A stretch of 64,000 nt of DNA from QHXN01 sp963785125 (GTDB taxonomy: Bacteria; Acidobacteriota; Blastocatellia; Pyrinomonadales; Pyrinomonadaceae), in the NCBI GenBank assembly GCA_963785125.1, contig CAWATU010000008.1, forward strand, positions 558,001-622,000, given 5' to 3'. The notes under the pieces were generated by a model that was not told the origin of the DNA, ran no database searches, and saw only the letters and a program-made list of their open reading frames with translations. A program made the translations under genes and the position numbers. Each line of letters starts with the position of its first letter. Position 1 is the first letter of the stretch. Shown here piece by piece: positions 26,632-35,311 of this stretch.

Positions 26632-27021
26632 ATGAGTCAGTATCGGCCCCCCGCTTACCAGCCGCCGCGGCCCTATCAACCGCCGCAGCCGCCTTACCCC
26701 TACCCGCCGCAGCACGTCCAGCACGTCGTCCACCGCTACCAGTCGCCGCCCAAAGCTTCGGTCGTAGCCGTGCTGCTGGAAGTGCTGCCCGGTCTCTTCC
26801 TCCAGACCTTCGGTATCGGGCACATCTACGCAGGCAACGTCGGCGTGGGGCTGCTCTTCATGTTCGGCTACTGGTTCGTGCAGTTTATCAATATCCTGCT
26901 CTGCTTCGTCCTCATCGGTTTCCTCACTGGCCCGCTCTGCTTCATCCTCGCGATAATTGTATCCCCGCTCCTCGCCTCCAAAGCGGCCGAGCGCACCAAC
27001 GCCGCAGCCGGTTTCAGGTAG
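26632..27021 (+). CDS. Proline/tyrosine-rich TM2-like membrane protein
   Basis: 129 aa. N-terminal 40 residues are Pro/Tyr/Gln-rich (YQPPRPYQPPQPPYPYPP), then a two-to-three-helix membrane part with GIGHIYAGNVGVGLLFMFGYW and CFVLIGFLTGPLCFILAIIV, in the style of TM2-domain proteins (here GIGHIYAGN in place of the usual GxHRFYxG). AAAGGAG lies 9 nt before the ATG. Function unknown. Convergent with PEP carboxylase over a 19-bp gap. Confidence 0.7.
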   Translation: MSQYRPPAYQPPRPYQPPQPPYPYPPQHVQHVVHRYQSPPKASVVAVLLEVLPGLFLQTFGIGHIYAGNVGVGLLFMFGYWFVQFINILLCFVLIGFLTGPLCFILAIIVSPLLASKAAERTNAAAGFR

Positions 27022-27040
27022 ACGGCGCGGCGCGTTCGAC

Positions 27041-29836
27041 TCATCCAGTGTTTCGTAGCCCCGCCGAGATGCCGTTCATGGTGGCGGCGAGCGCGTAGTC
27101 GAGTTCTTCAGACTCTTGGCCCGCGCGTTTGCGCCGCAGCAGCTCGATCTGGACGAGGCTCATCGGGTCAACGTAAGGGTTGCGCAGCTCGATGGAGCGC
27201 GCGAGCACGGGGTTGCGCTCCAACAGACGCGTCTGTCCGCTCACGCGCAGGATAACGCGGCGCGTGCGCTCGAACTCGTCGGCAATCATCCCGAAGACGC
27301 GCTCGCGCAAGGATTCGTCCCCCACCAGCCCCGCGTACCTGCGCGCGATGGAGAAGTCGGCCTTCGCCATCCCCATCTCCACATCGCCGACGAGGTTCAT
27401 GAAGAGCGGCAGGTCGCGCGCCATCTCTCCCAACAGCGCGGCCCCGCCCTCGCGCTCCTCCAAAAATCTTTCGAGCGCGTGCCCGACGCCGAACCACGCG
27501 GGCAGAACGTGCCGGCTCTGCATCCATCCGAAGACCCAGGGGATGGCGCGCAGGTCTGCGAGCCCACGCGTCTGCGAAGACCGACGCGCCGGGCGCGACC
27601 CGATCTTCGCCAGGTCGAATTCGAGCACGGGCGTCGCCTCTTCAAAGTAAGGCACCACGTCCGGGTTCTCCGCAACGCGCTCGCGGTAGAACTCAAAGGC
27701 CACGCCCGACATCCATTCGAGCGCCTCCTCCCACTCCCCGCGCCACGCCGCGCCGCCGGGCCGCGCCAGAGCTTCGAGCGAAGCAGCGACCATCAACTCC
27801 AGATTCCGCTCGGCCAGCACGGGCTCCGCATACTTCCAGTTGAGCACCTCGCCCTGCTCTGTAATCTTGAGCGAGCCCTCGAACGCGCCGGCCGGCTGCG
27901 CGACGATGGAGTGGTGCGTCGGCCCGCCGCCGCGCCCCACCGTGCCGCCGCGCCCGTGGAAGAGCTGCAAGCGCACGCCGCACTCGCGCGCCACCTCGTG
28001 CAGCGCGCGGTGAGCCTTGAAAAGCTCCCAGGTGCTCGTCAGCATCCCGCCGTCCTTGTTCGAGTCCGAGTAGCCGAGCATCACCTCCTGCCGACGGCCC
28101 CACGAGTCGAGGTACGGCGCGTACTCATTTGAAGTCCACAGCGCGCGGCACACGCCGGGACAGTTGCGCAGGTCTTCGATTGACTCGAAGAGCGGGACGG
28201 GCATCAGTCCCGGGTCTTTGCGCTCCGCCTCGGCCGCGACGCGCACGCCGCAGCTCTCCGCGAGCCACACGAGACGCAGCACGTCGGCCGTGCCGCGCGC
28301 GCCGCTGATGACGTGACTGCGGATCGACTCCGGCGGAAACTCGCGCTTAAGCTCGGCGACCGCCCGCAGCGCGTCGAGCATCGCCGCCGTCTCCGTTGAA
28401 GGCATCTCGGGCAGTCGCGGCAAAGGGTCATTTCCGACCGCATCACTCTCATCAATAATTGAAGCGCCGCGCGCAAGCTCCTCCACGGCTCGCGCGTGGA
28501 CGCGCGCGTGCTGTCGCACGTCGAGCGTGTGCAGGTGGAAGCCGAACGTCTCGACCTGCCTCATGATGGGGTCAACCAACTGCCGCGCGAGCCTGAGCGC
28601 CCCGCCCTCCGCCAAACTCTCGCGCAGCAAACGCAGGTCGGCCGCGAACGCATCCGCATTGTCGTAACTCTCGGGCGCGTCCGTTCGCCCCGCGCGCGTG
28701 GCCGAGAGCCTTCGCAGGACGAGCGAGAGGAAGCGCCTGTAGACCTCCTCCGGCGCGTGCGGGGCGAACGGGCGCGCCGCCGCATTCGGAAGCTCGCGCT
28801 CGTACTCTTCGAGCGCCGACGAGAGCGCGCGGGACGTGACTGCCTGCTTCGTCGAGCCGCTCAGGCGCTCGTGCAGTTCGTCCACGGCCGCGAGGTAGAA
28901 GTCGAGCACCGTCTCGCGGGCCATCCGCAGCGCGTCGCGCGTGCAGCCCGGCGTCACGTAAGGGTTGCCGTCGCGGTCGCCCCCGATCCACGAGCCGAAG
29001 CTCACGACCCGCGGCAGCTCTCGCGCCTCAAGCTCGCGCCCGTACGTCTCGCGGAAGGCGTCGGCCATCTCCTCGTAGACCTCGGGCACGGTCTTGATGA
29101 GCGACGCAGGGTAGTAGTCGAGCCCCATCTTGATCTCGTCGCGCACGGTCGGCTGGCGCCGCCGCACCTCGTCGGTCTGCCACAGCACGGTTATCTCAGA
29201 GAAGATGCGCTCGGTCGCCTCGCGCGCACGCCGGTTCGAGAGCGGCAGCGAATCCAGACGCTCAAGCTCCGCCGCGATGCGCGCGCGTTTGAAGAGGACG
29301 GTGCGGCGCGCGACCTCGGTCGGGTGCGCGGTGAAGACCGGCACGACCTCGATGCGTGACAACAGCTCGATTGCCTTCTCTACGCTCGCGCCCGCGTCGC
29401 GCACGCGCCTGAGCGTGCCCGGAAACGTTCCCGCCTGCGGCTCGGCGCCCGACACCTCGGCGGCGCGGCGGCGGCGTTTGCGGTGGTTCGTCTCGGCGAG
29501 GTTCGTCAGCTCGAAGTAGATGGTGAATGCCTTCGTCAGGCGGTACGCCTCCTCGATTGACGCGCGGCCGACGACCGACTCGGCGCGCGACATCAGCTCC
29601 TGGCGCGTGGCCTTGTCCGACGACTCACGCCGCGCGGACGTTAAGCTGCGCAGCTCCTCAACCGCGTCGAAGAGCGCCGCGCCCGCCTGCTCCTTCAGCA
29701 CCGCGCCCAGCAGACGCCCGAGCGAGCGCACGTCGCGCCTGAGCGGCGCCTCCTTCTCTCCCGCGTCACGCGCCGTCAACTCCTCCAGCCGCGCGCGCTG
29801 GTCGTCCACCTCCCACAAACGCTCCTCTTCGCCCAC
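27041..29836 (-). CDS. ppc: Phosphoenolpyruvate carboxylase
   Basis: About 931 aa; adds bicarbonate to PEP to give oxaloacetate, an anaplerotic reaction. Active-site motifs: FTAHPTEVARRTVLFKR, GSWIGGDRDGNPYVT, LGYSDSNKDGGMLTSTWE, FHGRGGTVGRGGGPTHHSI, EQGEVLNWKYA, and the C-terminal family end ATMNGISAGLRNTG. GTG at 29836 is chosen because GGAAAGGGAAGAG lies just upstream; the frame stays open to a TTG at 29902 that lies in a terminator hairpin. The fused Kgd and PEP carboxykinase are elsewhere in the window. Confidence 0.95.
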   Translation of the reverse strand: MGEEERLWEVDDQRARLEELTARDAGEKEAPLRRDVRSLGRLLGAVLKEQAGAALFDAVEELRSLTSARRESSDKATRQELMSRAESVVGRASIEEAYRLTKAFTIYFELTNLAETNHRKRRRRAAEVSGAEPQAGTFPGTLRRVRDAGASVEKAIELLSRIEVVPVFTAHPTEVARRTVLFKRARIAAELERLDSLPLSNRRAREATERIFSEITVLWQTDEVRRRQPTVRDEIKMGLDYYPASLIKTVPEVYEEMADAFRETYGRELEARELPRVVSFGSWIGGDRDGNPYVTPGCTRDALRMARETVLDFYLAAVDELHERLSGSTKQAVTSRALSSALEEYERELPNAAARPFAPHAPEEVYRRFLSLVLRRLSATRAGRTDAPESYDNADAFAADLRLLRESLAEGGALRLARQLVDPIMRQVETFGFHLHTLDVRQHARVHARAVEELARGASIIDESDAVGNDPLPRLPEMPSTETAAMLDALRAVAELKREFPPESIRSHVISGARGTADVLRLVWLAESCGVRVAAEAERKDPGLMPVPLFESIEDLRNCPGVCRALWTSNEYAPYLDSWGRRQEVMLGYSDSNKDGGMLTSTWELFKAHRALHEVARECGVRLQLFHGRGGTVGRGGGPTHHSIVAQPAGAFEGSLKITEQGEVLNWKYAEPVLAERNLELMVAASLEALARPGGAAWRGEWEEALEWMSGVAFEFYRERVAENPDVVPYFEEATPVLEFDLAKIGSRPARRSSQTRGLADLRAIPWVFGWMQSRHVLPAWFGVGHALERFLEEREGGAALLGEMARDLPLFMNLVGDVEMGMAKADFSIARRYAGLVGDESLRERVFGMIADEFERTRRVILRVSGQTRLLERNPVLARSIELRNPYVDPMSLVQIELLRRKRAGQESEELDYALAATMNGISAGLRNTG

Positions 29837-29900
29837 CGCGTTCTCTTCCCTTTCCGTCTGAAGTGTGGCTCCTGTTTTATGCTTGTTCACACATAAAGAC

Positions 29901-29935
29901 AACGTCCCGCGTCGAGATGTTCGACGCGGGACGTT
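29901..29935. terminator. 15-bp perfect hairpin
   Basis: 29901-29915 pairs perfectly with 29921-29935 (loop GATGT), followed on the minus strand by AT-rich sequence. It lies downstream of the DUF4097 gene (minus) and upstream of ppc. A classical terminator separating the two. Confidence 0.75.
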
Positions 29936-29975
29936 TACTTGGACTAGCTTTCAGGTCAGGCTGCGGTGAAGGAAA

Positions 29976-30875
29976 TTACGGAGCGGGCGGCGCGGGGGGT
30001 GCAGGCGGCGCGGGCGGCACGGGCGGCAGCCCCTCCACCGAGACGACCACGGGGGCGATGTTGGTTAACGATGCCGCGGAGGCATCGGACTCGAAGCGCA
30101 CGCTACCGTTGACGTGATTGATCTGGAAGGGCGCGCCGCCCGCGCCGAAGCGTGCGCGTGTGGAGGAGCGGTTCAGGCGCTCCTGCATCGTGACGTTGGG
30201 GACGTTGAGCGCGAGCGCGCCGTTGTGTTGGTGCGCCTCCACGTCGGCGTTGACGAGCTGTGCGAGCCGAATCTCGATGTTGCCGTTGACGTGCTGAATG
30301 TCCATCCCCTCTTCGCCGAGCCGCGAGACGCCGAACTTCACGCCGCCGTTGACGTGGCTCACCTCGGCGTGCCCCGTGGACTGCGCGACCTCGACGCGGC
30401 CGTTGACGTGCGAGACATCGACCGGCCCTTCGACTTCGCCGACGCTCACCGAGCCGTTGACGTGGCCCGCCGACAGCTCGACGCGCCGCGGCAGCACAAG
30501 CGTCACTTCCTGACGCACCTGCCCGCCGCCGTTCCAAATCCGGTGCCAGAGGCCGCGAGGGCTGCGCTCGCCGCGCACTTCGAGCGAAGACTGTGTGGCC
30601 TCGACGTTGACGCGGCCGTATTCGAGGTCTTCGGGGCTGTTGGCGGTGCGGACGATGTGGACTTCGGCCGTGTCGGTGTCGGCCGTCTTGACGACGACGG
30701 CGCCGTTAATCTTGCCCACCTCGACGCGCGAGCCGGGGTCGAGCTTGAAGGTCTGCCGCGTCTCCTCGCGCCGCGCGCCGTTCGAGTTCACGCCCCCCAC
30801 CGACCTGTTCACCCAACGCCCGGCGAGGGCCGCGACGGCCACCAGTAGGATGACGACAAAGATTCTGCCTTTCAT
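29976..30875 (-). CDS. DUF4097-type beta-repeat protein with HVNG motifs and PPAPPAP tail
   Basis: 299 aa. N-terminal membrane anchor or signal (IFVVILLVAVAALAGRWV). The body is a beta-solenoid-like array with HVNG or INGA at regular ~18-22-residue steps (KINGAVVV, GHVNGSVSV, SHVNGRVEV, SHVNGGVKF, QHVNGNIEI, NHVNGSVRF), matching DUF4097/adhesin-type repeats. The last residues are (PPA)n, encoded by a GGC/GGG-rich run at 29988-30030. Probably faces the periplasm. No operon partner. Confidence 0.8.
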   Translation of the reverse strand: MKGRIFVVILLVAVAALAGRWVNRSVGGVNSNGARREETRQTFKLDPGSRVEVGKINGAVVVKTADTDTAEVHIVRTANSPEDLEYGRVNVEATQSSLEVRGERSPRGLWHRIWNGGGQVRQEVTLVLPRRVELSAGHVNGSVSVGEVEGPVDVSHVNGRVEVAQSTGHAEVSHVNGGVKFGVSRLGEEGMDIQHVNGNIEIRLAQLVNADVEAHQHNGALALNVPNVTMQERLNRSSTRARFGAGGAPFQINHVNGSVRFESDASAASLTNIAPVVVSVEGLPPVPPAPPAPPAPPAP

Positions 30876-31000
30876 TATCCGCCTTCCGGGCGGCCGTCGC
30901 GTGCCCCCACGCCGCCGCCAATTTTATTGATGTTCGGTAATGCCCGCCGACTATTCCAGCAGTGAGAACGACGGGGCGCGGGGCGAAGTTCACAAGAAAA

Positions 31001-31079
31001 TGATGAATGATGAATGATGAGTGATGAATTAAAGGCGAGTTGCCCTTAATTCATCAGTCATCACTCATCATTCATCATT
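31001..31079. repeat. GATGAAT heptamer inverted repeat
   Basis: Left arm of ATGATGA/GTGATGA units and right arm of TCATCAC/TCATCAT units. The arms differ by one whole unit, so the stem is offset. It lies between psuG (ending here) and the DUF4097 gene. The distal arm encodes NDE and the TGA of psuG. Confidence 0.75.
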
Positions 31080-31979
31080 TAACGCGACGGCTATTTCGGT
31101 GGCGACGCGGGCGTTGTTCTCAAGGAGGGCGATGTTGGCGCGCAGCGTCGCGCCGCCGGAGCGCCAGCTCATGTGTGCGAGGAGGAAGGGCGTCAGCTCG
31201 CGACCCGTCACGCCGCGCTCGGCCGCGACCGAGAGAGCTTCGGACAGAGACTCTTCCATCACCTGCTCGTCCACCTCGAAGCCTTCGGGGACGGGCACGG
31301 TGACGACGAGCGCGGGTTCGAGCCCAAGCGCGTCGCGCGCGCGCGCCACCCGCGCGACCTCTTCGGCGGTGTCGGCGCGCGCGTCCGCCGCGAGCCCGCT
31401 GCGACGCGTGTAGAAGGCCGGCACCTCGTCACAGCCGTAGCCCAGCACGCAGACGCCGTGCGTCTCAAGCCACTCGCGCGTGGCCGGCAGGTCGAGCACA
31501 GACTTCGCGCCCGAGCAGACGACGGTCATCGGCGTGCGCGCAAGCTCCGGCAGGTCGGCCGAGATGTCCGGGAGCTGCCCGCGATGTACGCCGCCGATGC
31601 CGCCCGTGGCGAAGACCTTGACGCCGGCTCGGCTCGCGATCCAGAGCGTGCCGGCGACGGTCGTCGCGCCGTCCTCTGCGCGCGCGACCGCGAGGGGCAG
31701 GTCGCGCCGGCTCACCTTGCGCACACCCTCGCCCTCGGCGAGGCGTTCGAGTTGCGCCTCTTCAAGCCCCACGCACAGGCGCCCGCCCAGCACGGCCACG
31801 GTCGCGGGCACGGCCCCGCCCTCGCGCACGGTCTGCTCCAAACGCCGCGCCGTCTCAAGGTTCTGCGGACGCGGCAGCCCGTGCGAGATGACCGTCGATT
31901 CGAGCGCCACGACCGCGTGCCCCGCGCTGAGCGCCGCGCGCACCTCTTCGCTCACCTGAAAAAGTTTCTCGTCCATCAT
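31068..31979 (-). CDS. psuG: Pseudouridine-5'-phosphate glycosidase
   Basis: 303 aa; splits pseudouridine 5'-phosphate to uracil and ribose 5-phosphate. Typical segments: HAVVALESTVISHGLPRPQN, GAVPATVAVLGGRLCVGL, KVSRRDLPLAVA (catalytic Lys region), TTVAGTLWIAS, VFATGGIGGVHRG and CSGAKSVLDLPATREWLE. Length is standard. The usual kinase partner PsuK is not adjacent. The last three residues and stop come from the downstream repeat. Confidence 0.93.
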   Translation of the reverse strand: MMDEKLFQVSEEVRAALSAGHAVVALESTVISHGLPRPQNLETARRLEQTVREGGAVPATVAVLGGRLCVGLEEAQLERLAEGEGVRKVSRRDLPLAVARAEDGATTVAGTLWIASRAGVKVFATGGIGGVHRGQLPDISADLPELARTPMTVVCSGAKSVLDLPATREWLETHGVCVLGYGCDEVPAFYTRRSGLAADARADTAEEVARVARARDALGLEPALVVTVPVPEGFEVDEQVMEESLSEALSVAAERGVTGRELTPFLLAHMSWRSGGATLRANIALLENNARVATEIAVALNDE

Positions 31980-32035
31980 TGGGTAGGGTTGCAGATTACA
32001 TCATCTGTAACTTGAGTGCCTACCGGAGAGGGTTT

Positions 32036-32101
32036 TTCACCACAGAGACACAGAGACACAGCTTGATGACTTATTCATCAAGCTGTGCCTCTGTGGTGAA
32101 C
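32036..32101. terminator. CAGAGACA-unit stem-loop
   Basis: Left arm TTCACCACAGAG plus an extra ACACAGAGA unit and CACAGCTTGATGA. Right arm TCATCAAGCTGTG then CTCTGTGGTGAA. A 13-bp inner stem and a 12-bp outer stem are perfect; one extra unit bulges on the left. Lies after the 1054-aa surface protein gene. Confidence 0.75.
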
Positions 32102-32121
32102 TGCCTTTAATCTACGCCCGA

Positions 32122-35100
32122 CTAGCGTATGCGAGTGGTGAAGGAGACGCTGCCGGAGTTGTTGGGCGAGGTCTGAGAGAGGCTGCCCGCGAACGTCCAG
32201 CGGATGTGCGTGACGTTGCGGTCGAAGCCGGCGGGAGCACCTCCGGCTCCGGACGTAGGCGTGTACGTCCACGTCGCGCCGTTGTCGCTGGAGTAGGCGA
32301 CCGTGGCGGTCAGCCCGGTCGTGCCGAGGCTGTTTGAAACGGAGCCGACCTTGAAGTCGGTGTAGTCGTTAATCTTCAGGGTGGTGGCCGGGTTGGGGTC
32401 GGTCAGGACGAAGGCGGACGCGGGCGCGCCGCCGACGTTCGCGAAGGCGACGGTGTAGGTGATCTGCGTGCCGGGCGTCTGCGTGCCCGAGGGTGTGACC
32501 GACTTCGTCAAAGTGATGTTGGGCGGGGCCGCGGCGCCCAACGAAGCGGTCGCGCGGTCGTCCTCGGCGGGGCTGTTGTTGTTGGGCGTCGAGTCGGGGT
32601 CGGGCTGGTCTGAGGCGGTGACCTCGGCCGTGTTGGTAATCGACCCCGTGCCGGAGACGAGCGCGACGATCTGGAGCGTGGCGTTCGCGCCGCTCGTGAG
32701 ACTCGCCACGGCCCACGCTCCCGTCCCCGAAGTGTAAGTCCCCGCGCTCGGCGTCGCCGAGACGAAGGTCAGGCCCGCGGGCAGCAGGTCTGTGACGACG
32801 ATGTTCGTCGCGTTGCTCGGCCCCGTGTTGGTGAGCGTCAGGGTGAAGGTGACGTTCTGGCCCTGTATCGGGTTCGGGTTGTTGACGGTCTTCGCAAGGC
32901 TAAGGTCGGAGCTGGAGACGACCGTCGTCGGGTCGCTCGCGGAGTCGTTCGAGGTGTTCGTCTGCCCGCCACCCGAGACCGCGGCCGTGTTCGTCACGCT
33001 CGCCCCGGCGGTCTGTAGGACGTTGACGTTGACCGTAATCGCCGGGTAGCTCGCGCTCGCGGCGAGCGCCGTCGCGCGCGTGCAGGTGACAATCTGCCCC
33101 GCGGCTCCGCACGTCCAGCCGGTGCCTGTCGCCGAGACGTAAGAGAGGCCCGCGGGCAAAGTGTCGCTGACCGTCACCGTGCCGCTCGTCGCGGCGCCGC
33201 CCGCGTTGCTGACCGTGACGGTGTAGCTGCCCGCCGCCCCGCGCGTGAAGTTGCCCGAGTGCGTTTTGGCAATCGTCAGGTCAGCGACGCCGTTGATGTT
33301 GGTCGGGTCGCTCGCAGAGTTGTTGCCCGTGTTGCTGTCGTTGCCGCCGGAGACCGTGGCCGTGTTGGTCAGACTCAGAGCGGAGTTCGGGGCGACGGTG
33401 ACGGGGACGCTGATGACGGGGTAGCTCGCGCCTCCGCCGAGTGCGTCGGAGCGCGTGCAGGTGACGGTCTGACCGGCGGTGTTGCAAGTCCAGCCCGTGC
33501 CCGTCGCGGCGCCGGGCGTGAGCCCCGCGGGCAGAGTGTCGGTGACCGTGACGGTGCCGCTCGAAGCGGTGCCGCCCGAGTTCGTGACCGTGATCGAGTA
33601 GGTGCCGCTCTGCCCCTGCGTGAAGTTGCCGCTGTGAGTCTTGGCGATGGTGAGGTCGGTCGGGACGGTGACGCCGCTCGTCACGCTGCTGCTGTTGTCC
33701 GTCGCGTCGGGGTCGAGGGTCGTGCTGCTGGCGACGGTCGCCGTGTTGGTGACGCTCGGCGCGGCGGCCGCGCCGACCGCGACGGTGAGCGTGATGGCGG
33801 GCAGCGTCGTCCCGCTCGTCACCGGCCCCGCGCGCGTGCAGGTCACGGTCCCGCTCGCGTGCGAGCACGTCCAGCCGGTGCCCGTCGCCGAGACGTAGGT
33901 GAGTCCCGCGGGCAGAGTGTCGCTGACCGTGATGGTACCGGCGGCCGACTGCGGCCCGTTGTTGCGCGCCGTGAGCGTGTAGCTGGCGTTCGAGCCGACG
34001 ACGAAGGTGCTCGCGGTCGTCTTCGTGATCGAGAGGTCGGCGGCGGCGACGACCGTGTCGGTGTCCGTCGCCGTGTTGTTCGCGGGCGTCGCGTCCGTCA
34101 ACCACGCGGGCGGCGCGACCGTGACCGTGTTGGCGATGCTGCCCGAAGAGGCGGTGACCGTCGCGTTGATGGTGTAGGTGGCCGTGTCGCCCGCTTCGAG
34201 CGTGGCGCTCGTCGCGAGGTTGCCGCTCCCCGAAGCGGCCGCGCAGGACGAGCCCGCGGAGGCTACGCACGTCCACGTCACGCCCGTGAGGCCCGCAGGG
34301 ATCGTGTCGGTGACGGAGGCCGTGACGCTGTAGGTGCCGTTGTTGGTGACGACGATGGTGTAGGTGTTGCTCGCGCCCTGATAGGTCGTCGCGACGCCGT
34401 CGGTCTTGGTGACAGAGAGCGAGGGCGCGGGGATGACGCCCGTCGAGAGGTCGCCCGTCGAGGTCGTGCCGCCGCCGAGCGTGTCGAGGAGCGTGGCCGA
34501 AAGCGAGGGCAGCGTGACCGCGTACATGTTCGACGGGCTCTGCGTCTGGATGAGAATGCGCGTGCCGTCCACGCCGAGGCCGAGTGTGCCGGGGGTCGCG
34601 CCGCCGGGGAAGGTCACGGTGCCGACGAGCGTGGCCGCGCCGCCCGCGGTGCTCGCCGTGTAGAGCTGCCGGTTCTGGTTGATGATGTAGAGCGTGCCGG
34701 TGGTCGAGAAGGCCATGTCGCCGCCGTTGCCGGTGCCCGTGATGTTGCCGCCGGGCGTGGCGCGCCCCGTCGTCTGGTTGATGGTGTAGAGCCTGTCGTT
34801 GTCGGCGGCGTTGCCGCCCGGCATGTAGTAGAGCGTGCCCGCCGGGGAGAAGGCCATGCGGAAGCCGCTGCCGACATCGCCGCCCGAGGTCGAGGGGCCG
34901 ATGTCGCCGAGCAGGACGGGCGCGACCGAGGGCGTCGCAGGATTGAAGCGGTAGACCGCGCCGTTCTCGCCCGCCGGGTCGTTAATGACGTAGAAGAGCA
35001 TCCCGTCGGAGGGGCGCTGCGCGAGCGTCGCGGCGTTGCCGCCGGGGTAGCCCGTGTAGACGGCCGTCTCGACGCCCGTCGTCTGGTTGATGTGCCAGAT

Positions 35101-35286
35101 GTTGTTGCTGCCCGCGCTCGCGTTGCCGCGGATGTGATAGATGGAGGTCTGCGCCGCGGCCGCGGGCGCCAGCACGAAGAGTGCGAGCAGGGCGAAGATG
35201 AGGCGCGCGCGCAAGGAACTCCCGGCCGCGCCGCGTAAACGCCGCGCCGCGCACAGGAGCCTCATGTTCGCAGGCCGTTGGTTCAT
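32122..35286 (-). CDS. Secreted DUF11-repeat surface protein (1054 aa)
   Basis: Signal peptide with core LIFALLALFVLAPAAAA. N-terminal third (about 45-285) is a DUF6923-like sheet-rich domain with repeats such as LYTINQTTGRATPGG and LYIINQNRQLY. It is followed by six DUF11 modules (starts: SVTKTDG, DLSITKTTAS, DLTIAKTHSG twice, DLSLAKTVNN, ITLTKSVTPS). The second to fourth modules carry a Cys pair in GWTC...VTCTR. No membrane anchor or sorting motif seen at the C-terminus (TTRIR end). An alternative start is at 35265. Last gene of a four-gene surface cluster, 25 bp after the 1892-aa barrel fusion. Confidence 0.85.
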   Translation of the reverse strand: MNQRPANMRLLCAARRLRGAAGSSLRARLIFALLALFVLAPAAAAQTSIYHIRGNASAGSNNIWHINQTTGVETAVYTGYPGGNAATLAQRPSDGMLFYVINDPAGENGAVYRFNPATPSVAPVLLGDIGPSTSGGDVGSGFRMAFSPAGTLYYMPGGNAADNDRLYTINQTTGRATPGGNITGTGNGGDMAFSTTGTLYIINQNRQLYTASTAGGAATLVGTVTFPGGATPGTLGLGVDGTRILIQTQSPSNMYAVTLPSLSATLLDTLGGGTTSTGDLSTGVIPAPSLSVTKTDGVATTYQGASNTYTIVVTNNGTYSVTASVTDTIPAGLTGVTWTCVASAGSSCAAASGSGNLATSATLEAGDTATYTINATVTASSGSIANTVTVAPPAWLTDATPANNTATDTDTVVAAADLSITKTTASTFVVGSNASYTLTARNNGPQSAAGTITVSDTLPAGLTYVSATGTGWTCSHASGTVTCTRAGPVTSGTTLPAITLTVAVGAAAAPSVTNTATVASSTTLDPDATDNSSSVTSGVTVPTDLTIAKTHSGNFTQGQSGTYSITVTNSGGTASSGTVTVTDTLPAGLTPGAATGTGWTCNTAGQTVTCTRSDALGGGASYPVISVPVTVAPNSALSLTNTATVSGGNDSNTGNNSASDPTNINGVADLTIAKTHSGNFTRGAAGSYTVTVSNAGGAATSGTVTVSDTLPAGLSYVSATGTGWTCGAAGQIVTCTRATALAASASYPAITVNVNVLQTAGASVTNTAAVSGGGQTNTSNDSASDPTTVVSSSDLSLAKTVNNPNPIQGQNVTFTLTLTNTGPSNATNIVVTDLLPAGLTFVSATPSAGTYTSGTGAWAVASLTSGANATLQIVALVSGTGSITNTAEVTASDQPDPDSTPNNNSPAEDDRATASLGAAAPPNITLTKSVTPSGTQTPGTQITYTVAFANVGGAPASAFVLTDPNPATTLKINDYTDFKVGSVSNSLGTTGLTATVAYSSDNGATWTYTPTSGAGGAPAGFDRNVTHIRWTFAGSLSQTSPNNSGSVSFTTRIR

Positions 35287-35311
35287 AAGGGCGGGGGCGC
35301 GTCGCTCGCGC

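Noticed and set aside
33259..35238. 659-aa plus-strand frame over the DUF11 gene
   Set aside because: Arg/Gly/Val-rich composition typical of antisense frames in GC-rich DNA; no motif; the opposite strand encodes clear DUF11 modules.
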